Notes under the pieces: model-generated | Database searches by the model: none | Seen by the model: only the letters and a program-made list of their open reading frames with translations | What the model was told of the DNA's origin: nothing | Made by a program: the position numbers and the translations under genes | Shown: positions 33,907-36,702 of the stretch, piece after piece | Layout: the number at the start of each line of letters is the position of its first letter | Numbering within the stretch: position 1 is the stretch's first letter | Origin: Paenibacillus kobensis NBRC 15729 | Lineage (GTDB): Bacteria; Bacillota; Bacilli; Paenibacillales; Paenibacillaceae | Direction of reading: 5' to 3' | NCBI RefSeq assembly: GCF_004000825.1 | Contig: NZ_BILZ01000057.1 | Coordinates: 1-36,702, forward strand | Length of the DNA: 36,702 nt

Positions 33907-35085
33907 TTATCCTTGCAGCCGATTGTCCACTGCTACCGTCTGTCCCGCCCTTACATAGACGCGAGGAACGCGTGATGCGATCATGCACGTGACTTCGTAG
34001 GGAATTGTACCCAGCTTAGATGCGACATCATCTGCCGTAATCCGCTCATCGCCTTGGGTGCCGATCAGCACGACTTCCTCGTCTGCTGCTACCGGCTGTC
34101 CGTTTGCTTCCGCTGCCCGAAGTCCGATCATGCATTGGTCCATGCAAATGCTGCCAAGCACAGGAACGCGAACGCCGCGGATCAGCGCTTCTGCCTTGCC
34201 GCTCAGCATCCGGCTGAAGCCGTCCGCATAACCGATAGGCAATGTTCCAATCGATTCTTCGCTGCTTGTCACATAACGCGCACCGTAGCTGATTCCCCAT
34301 CCTGGAGGTGCTGTCTTCGTCATCGCAACGGCTGTCTTCAGCGCCATGACGGGTTCCAAATCAATACGCTGCCGGTTCACATAATCGGACGGATATATAC
34401 CGTACATGCCGATGCCAAGCCGCAGCATGCCGTAGCCCCATTCAGGCGTATCGATGCCGGCTGCGCTATTCGCTGCGTGGAACAGCGAAATCGGCAGCGA
34501 GTGGCTGCGAACGTAATCGACTACGCTCGAGAACCGCTCGTGTTGCTTCTGTGTATACGTTTTGTCCAGCTCATCTGCCTTGGAGTAGTGCGTGAACAAT
34601 CCTTCGACTTCCACCTGTTTGACGGACAGCGCGCGTTCGATGAACCGTTCCGCTTCTCCGCCCGGCAGCTTGCCCAGACGTCCCATGCCGGAATCGATCT
34701 TAATATGAACTTTCAGCTTCTTGCCGTTGTCCGGAAGCAGCGCAGCCGCATTGAGCACATCGTCGCGGAACAACGCGATCGTAATGTTATGCTCGCGCGC
34801 AGCCTCTAACCCCTCGGACGGGACATAACCAAGCACAAGTATCGGTGTCTTGATGCCTTGCCGGCGCAGCTCCAGCGCCTCGTCCAGAAACGCGACTCCC
34901 ATATAATCGACGCCGAACGCTTCCGCTTCCCGCGCGATCTGCACGGCGCCATGGCCGTATGCATTCGCTTTCACCGAAGCCATAAGCAGCATTGAATCCG
35001 GAATCGCTTGACGAAAAGCCGTCAGATTGCGGCGAAGCGCATCCAACGAAATCTCTGCCCGAGTCGCCCGATAATATGCTTCCAC
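33907..35085 (-). CDS. alr: Alanine racemase
   Basis: The enzyme interconverts L- and D-alanine, supplying D-Ala for peptidoglycan. The PLP lysine is K39 in VKANAYGHG and the second catalytic residue is Y267 in ISYGARY. The fold is a TIM barrel (about 10-240) plus a beta domain, for a normal total of 392 residues. The start is GTG with AAGGTGA upstream. In B. subtilis the same gene (dal/alrA) is flanked by ydcC and ndoAI, exactly as here. Confidence 0.97.
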   Translation of the reverse strand: MEAYYRATRAEISLDALRRNLTAFRQAIPDSMLLMASVKANAYGHGAVQIAREAEAFGVDYMGVAFLDEALELRRQGIKTPILVLGYVPSEGLEAAREHNITIALFRDDVLNAAALLPDNGKKLKVHIKIDSGMGRLGKLPGGEAERFIERALSVKQVEVEGLFTHYSKADELDKTYTQKQHERFSSVVDYVRSHSLPISLFHAANSAAGIDTPEWGYGMLRLGIGMYGIYPSDYVNRQRIDLEPVMALKTAVAMTKTAPPGWGISYGARYVTSSEESIGTLPIGYADGFSRMLSGKAEALIRGVRVPVLGSICMDQCMIGLRAAEANGQPVAADEEVVLIGTQGDERITADDVASKLGTIPYEVTCMIASRVPRVYVRAGQTVAVDNRLQG

Positions 35086-35129
35086 TAATCGTCACCTTCT
35101 CCTCATGCCGTAACAACCCAATAGAAACT

Positions 35130-35158
35130 ATGTTAATGGCTGAGGCTTGGAGTGTCAA
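35130..35158 (-). promoter_or_regulatory. alr promoter
   Basis: A perfect -35 TTGACA (35153-35158) and a -10 TAACAT (35130-35135) are 17 nt apart, 45 nt before the alr GTG. Confidence 0.7.
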
Positions 35159-35195
35159 TGAAACCCGTGCCATTTCCGGCGTGAAACCTGCTGGT

Positions 35196-35243
35196 AAAAA
35201 AAAGAAAGACGAGAGCCGCTCCGGCAAGAGCTGCTTCGTCCTT
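35196..35243 (-). terminator. Intrinsic terminator after ydcC
   Basis: AAGGACGA pairs with TCGTCTTT, with inner GC-GCTC/GAGC-GC, followed by a mostly U tail of about 13 nt. It separates ydcC from alr, which then has its own promoter. Confidence 0.85.
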
Positions 35244-35304
35244 CCTTCTTATGCGGAGGCTGCGGCGGGCTGCGGTTTACCGGCAGCCGCCTCGCTTCCC
35301 GCGG

Positions 35305-36528
35305 TTACTTCGTTGCGCTTGCGTCCACGGACTGCGCGATCATGACCATTTGATCCTCGGTCAGATCCGCACTCGTCAGTCTAAATTCGCTGCCTTCGTA
35401 AGTCCAAGTCAGTGTCCGCTGCTCTTCACCATCGCTCAGCGAGCCCCAAGTGAAGCCCAGATCGATCATGAAGCCCGGCGAATACAGCACTTCTTTGTCC
35501 TTCGGCTGCGTCTGAATAATCGTGAAGTTGGTATCGCCTTGGTACCGGAGCATGTAGCCCGGGTTGCCGCCGAACACAATCTCGTTGGCATCCTTGAACG
35601 ATGTTCCTGTCGGGAACCACAACGGCTCCATCATCTCGAAGTCGATCGGCTGAACGATTGTATCTTCCGACGCCGCATCCGGCTCATTCTCGCTGCCCGT
35701 TACGCCTTTATCGCCCGTTGCATCGCCTTGCGAGTTGTTATCCTCTTGCGTGCCGCTATTGTCTGGATTGCTGTTCTCGCCTTTGGCTCCCGTACCCGTC
35801 GATTCCGAACCGGTCGTTGGTTGGTTGTTATCTGTCTTGTTCGGATCAGTTGCCGGATCTTGGGACGATGCGTTATTCGACGGAGCCGGCGCACCGCCTG
35901 GATTCAAGTTCGCTTGCGTATCGAAGGCGCTCTTATCGAACTTCGGATCGAATTTGAATTCGTCGAACTTCACCTGCACCATAACGGAGGCGTTCGTATC
36001 CGACACTTCCACTTTGTTCGGCGCGAAGTCGTCTTTGTTCAGCCAAATTTTTTGTCTAGCGAGCGATCCGTTCTGATAGTTGGCCATGACGTCGAATACG
36101 TAGGAATCGTTATCCGATGCGAACTGTCTCGACTCGTCGAGCAGGATGCTCGAGAGCAGCGTTTGGTACAGGTACACTTGTCCTTGGTTGTCCGGCCAGT
36201 CGCTTTGGAAGCGGAACACTTTGTTCAATCTCGGAGTGAGCACGAATACGCCGTCATCGTTGCGAAGCACGATTTGGGTGATATCTTTCTTCGCATTCGT
36301 CAGCGCAATCCGGTAATAGTGATCTTTCTGGTACCATACTTCAACTTGGTATTCCAGCGGCTGTTGGCTTGTGTTGAGCGTCATCGTCCCTTTCGCCTGG
36401 TAGCTTTCCAGCTTGTTCGCGACCGAGTTCAATTCTTTGACGACCGAATCTGCATTTTTCGTCCCGCAGGCACTAGCAACAATGGTAAAGCACATCAGAA
36501 TGGCCGTGATCCAAACGATCCGACGCAT
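35305..36528 (-). CDS. ydcC: Lipoprotein, YdcC/LolA-like
   Basis: The 407-residue protein begins with a lipoprotein signal ending in VASAC, with the lipidated cysteine at 21. Residues about 30-190 form a LolA/outer-membrane-lipoprotein-sorting-like half-barrel (YQAKGTMTLNTSQQPLEYQVEVWYQKDHYY and later WLNKDDFAPNKVEV, in part). A Ser/Asn/Thr/Gly-rich linker follows (about 205-285), then a DUF4367-like domain (about 290-405). B. subtilis YdcC (about 355 aa) has the same position upstream of alr; its role is unclear and this one is longer through the linker. ATG 36528 has AGAGGGG upstream. Confidence 0.88.
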   Translation of the reverse strand: MRRIVWITAILMCFTIVASACGTKNADSVVKELNSVANKLESYQAKGTMTLNTSQQPLEYQVEVWYQKDHYYRIALTNAKKDITQIVLRNDDGVFVLTPRLNKVFRFQSDWPDNQGQVYLYQTLLSSILLDESRQFASDNDSYVFDVMANYQNGSLARQKIWLNKDDFAPNKVEVSDTNASVMVQVKFDEFKFDPKFDKSAFDTQANLNPGGAPAPSNNASSQDPATDPNKTDNNQPTTGSESTGTGAKGENSNPDNSGTQEDNNSQGDATGDKGVTGSENEPDAASEDTIVQPIDFEMMEPLWFPTGTSFKDANEIVFGGNPGYMLRYQGDTNFTIIQTQPKDKEVLYSPGFMIDLGFTWGSLSDGEEQRTLTWTYEGSEFRLTSADLTEDQMVMIAQSVDASATK

Positions 36529-36542
36529 GAAGATCAACCCCT

Positions 36543-36593
36543 CTGCACATTGTGTGAACAACTGATAACATGTCTATGTGCAGACTTGGCCAA
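36543..36593 (-). promoter_or_regulatory. ydcC promoter flanked by an inverted repeat
   Basis: TTGGCC (36588-36593) and TGTTAT (36565-36570) are 17 nt apart. An 8-bp inverted repeat, CTGCACAT (36543-36550) and ATGTGCAG (36576-36583), straddles the -10 and could bind a regulator. Confidence 0.45.
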
Positions 36594-36702
36594 TTATGCA
36601 GACGAGTTCCGGCTTGACCCCATAATGGGTCGAGCTGCTGCTTAGGTGCTCTTCGACACCTAAATCGCTCGCTTCCGCCTGCTCGGCGCTGCTTTGGTGC
36701 TC
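36579..36702 (-). CDS. Possible 3' end of a gene entering from the right, repeat-rich
   Basis: The minus strand is open from the right edge to a TAG at 36579-36581, giving about 40 residues with a 17-residue repeat (EH[QL]SS[SA] spaced 51 nt). A repeat unit divisible by three favours coding. Against this, the stop falls within the probable ydcC promoter area, composition is polar, and hairpins at 36616-36631 and 36643-36664 suggest an intergenic palindromic element. Both readings remain open; the gene would be broken by the window edge. Confidence 0.3.
36616..36702. repeat. Palindromic and directly repeated segment at the right edge
   Basis: GCTGCTTAGGTGCTC (36637-36651) and GCTGCTTTGGTGCTC (36688-36702) are 14/15 identical. 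Between and beside them lie two perfect small hairpins, GACCC/GGGTC (36616-36631) and TTAGGTG/CACCTAA (36642-36663). The arrangement resembles a REP-like intergenic element cut by the window edge. Confidence 0.6.

Noticed and set aside
35251-36645. Plus-strand open frame of 464 codons opposite ydcC
   Set aside because: It mirrors the ydcC lipoprotein gene and has no ribosome site or recognisable domain.
1-36702. Insertion sequences, prophage or CRISPR array
   Set aside because: No transposase, integrase, phage structural gene or regularly spaced repeat of CRISPR type was found on either strand.

Overview
The window looks like chromosomal DNA of a Gram-positive endospore-former close to Paenibacillus or Cohnella. 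The evidence is strong Shine-Dalgarno sites, frequent GTG and TTG starts, SigA-type promoters, U-tailed intrinsic terminators, copper-amine-oxidase 'stalk' domains, and several gene neighbourhoods shared with Bacillus subtilis. All supported genes except one (ygzB-like, at 9028) lie on the minus strand, so transcription runs from right to left. No transposase, prophage, CRISPR array or tRNA was seen.

Region by region, from left to right. (1) 1-256 holds two tandem rRNA-type promoters reading off the left edge, so an rRNA operon probably begins just outside. (2) 257-7719 is a two-gene secreted-protein unit: a 2165-residue multidomain surface protein and a stalk-domain protein. (3) 7977-11861 has ygxA-, ygzB- and perR-like genes, the same set found beside an rRNA operon in B. 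subtilis, with a cell-wall GH18 enzyme inserted. (4) 11970-14833 is an mgtC-like plus DUF4097-like pair. (5) 14962-18458 is gatCAB, the Asp/Glu-tRNA amidotransferase, with an unusual 272-bp palindrome-rich gap between gatA and gatB. (6) 18662-19042 is a small unknown gene. (7) 19156-22247 is a complete sigY-yxlCDEFG-like ECF sigma operon with a TGAACG-N16-CGTC promoter. (8) 22528-24306 has a small membrane protein and an M24 peptidase.

(9) 24431-30732 is a Tad/Flp-type pilus or secretion operon: a CpaB-like SAF protein, a TadZ-like protein, the TadA ATPase, two TadB/TadC platform proteins, two tiny paralogous hydrophobic proteins (49 and 48 aa, translated here by hand), and two TadE-like pseudopilins. 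The first five genes are packed with 4-nt overlaps or very short gaps. The TadZ-like P-loop lacks its lysines, the ATPase motifs are divergent, the small pilin candidates lack the usual Flp cleavage motif, and no prepilin peptidase is present. The operon appears to start from a SigA-type promoter whose leader passes through a terminator-like hairpin, so attenuation is possible. This is the most unusual system in the window.

(10) 30983-32870 is an ABC-2 type membrane protein followed by its TetR-family regulator, with a perfect inverted-repeat operator at the promoter. (11) 33036-36528 is the conserved ydcC - alr - ndoAI - ndoA block (lipoprotein, alanine racemase, EndoA toxin-antitoxin). The right edge carries a short repeat-rich segment that may be the tail of another gene or an intergenic repeat.

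Most of the window is core chromosome. The accessory or fast-evolving parts are the giant surface protein, the Tad-like operon and the right edge.
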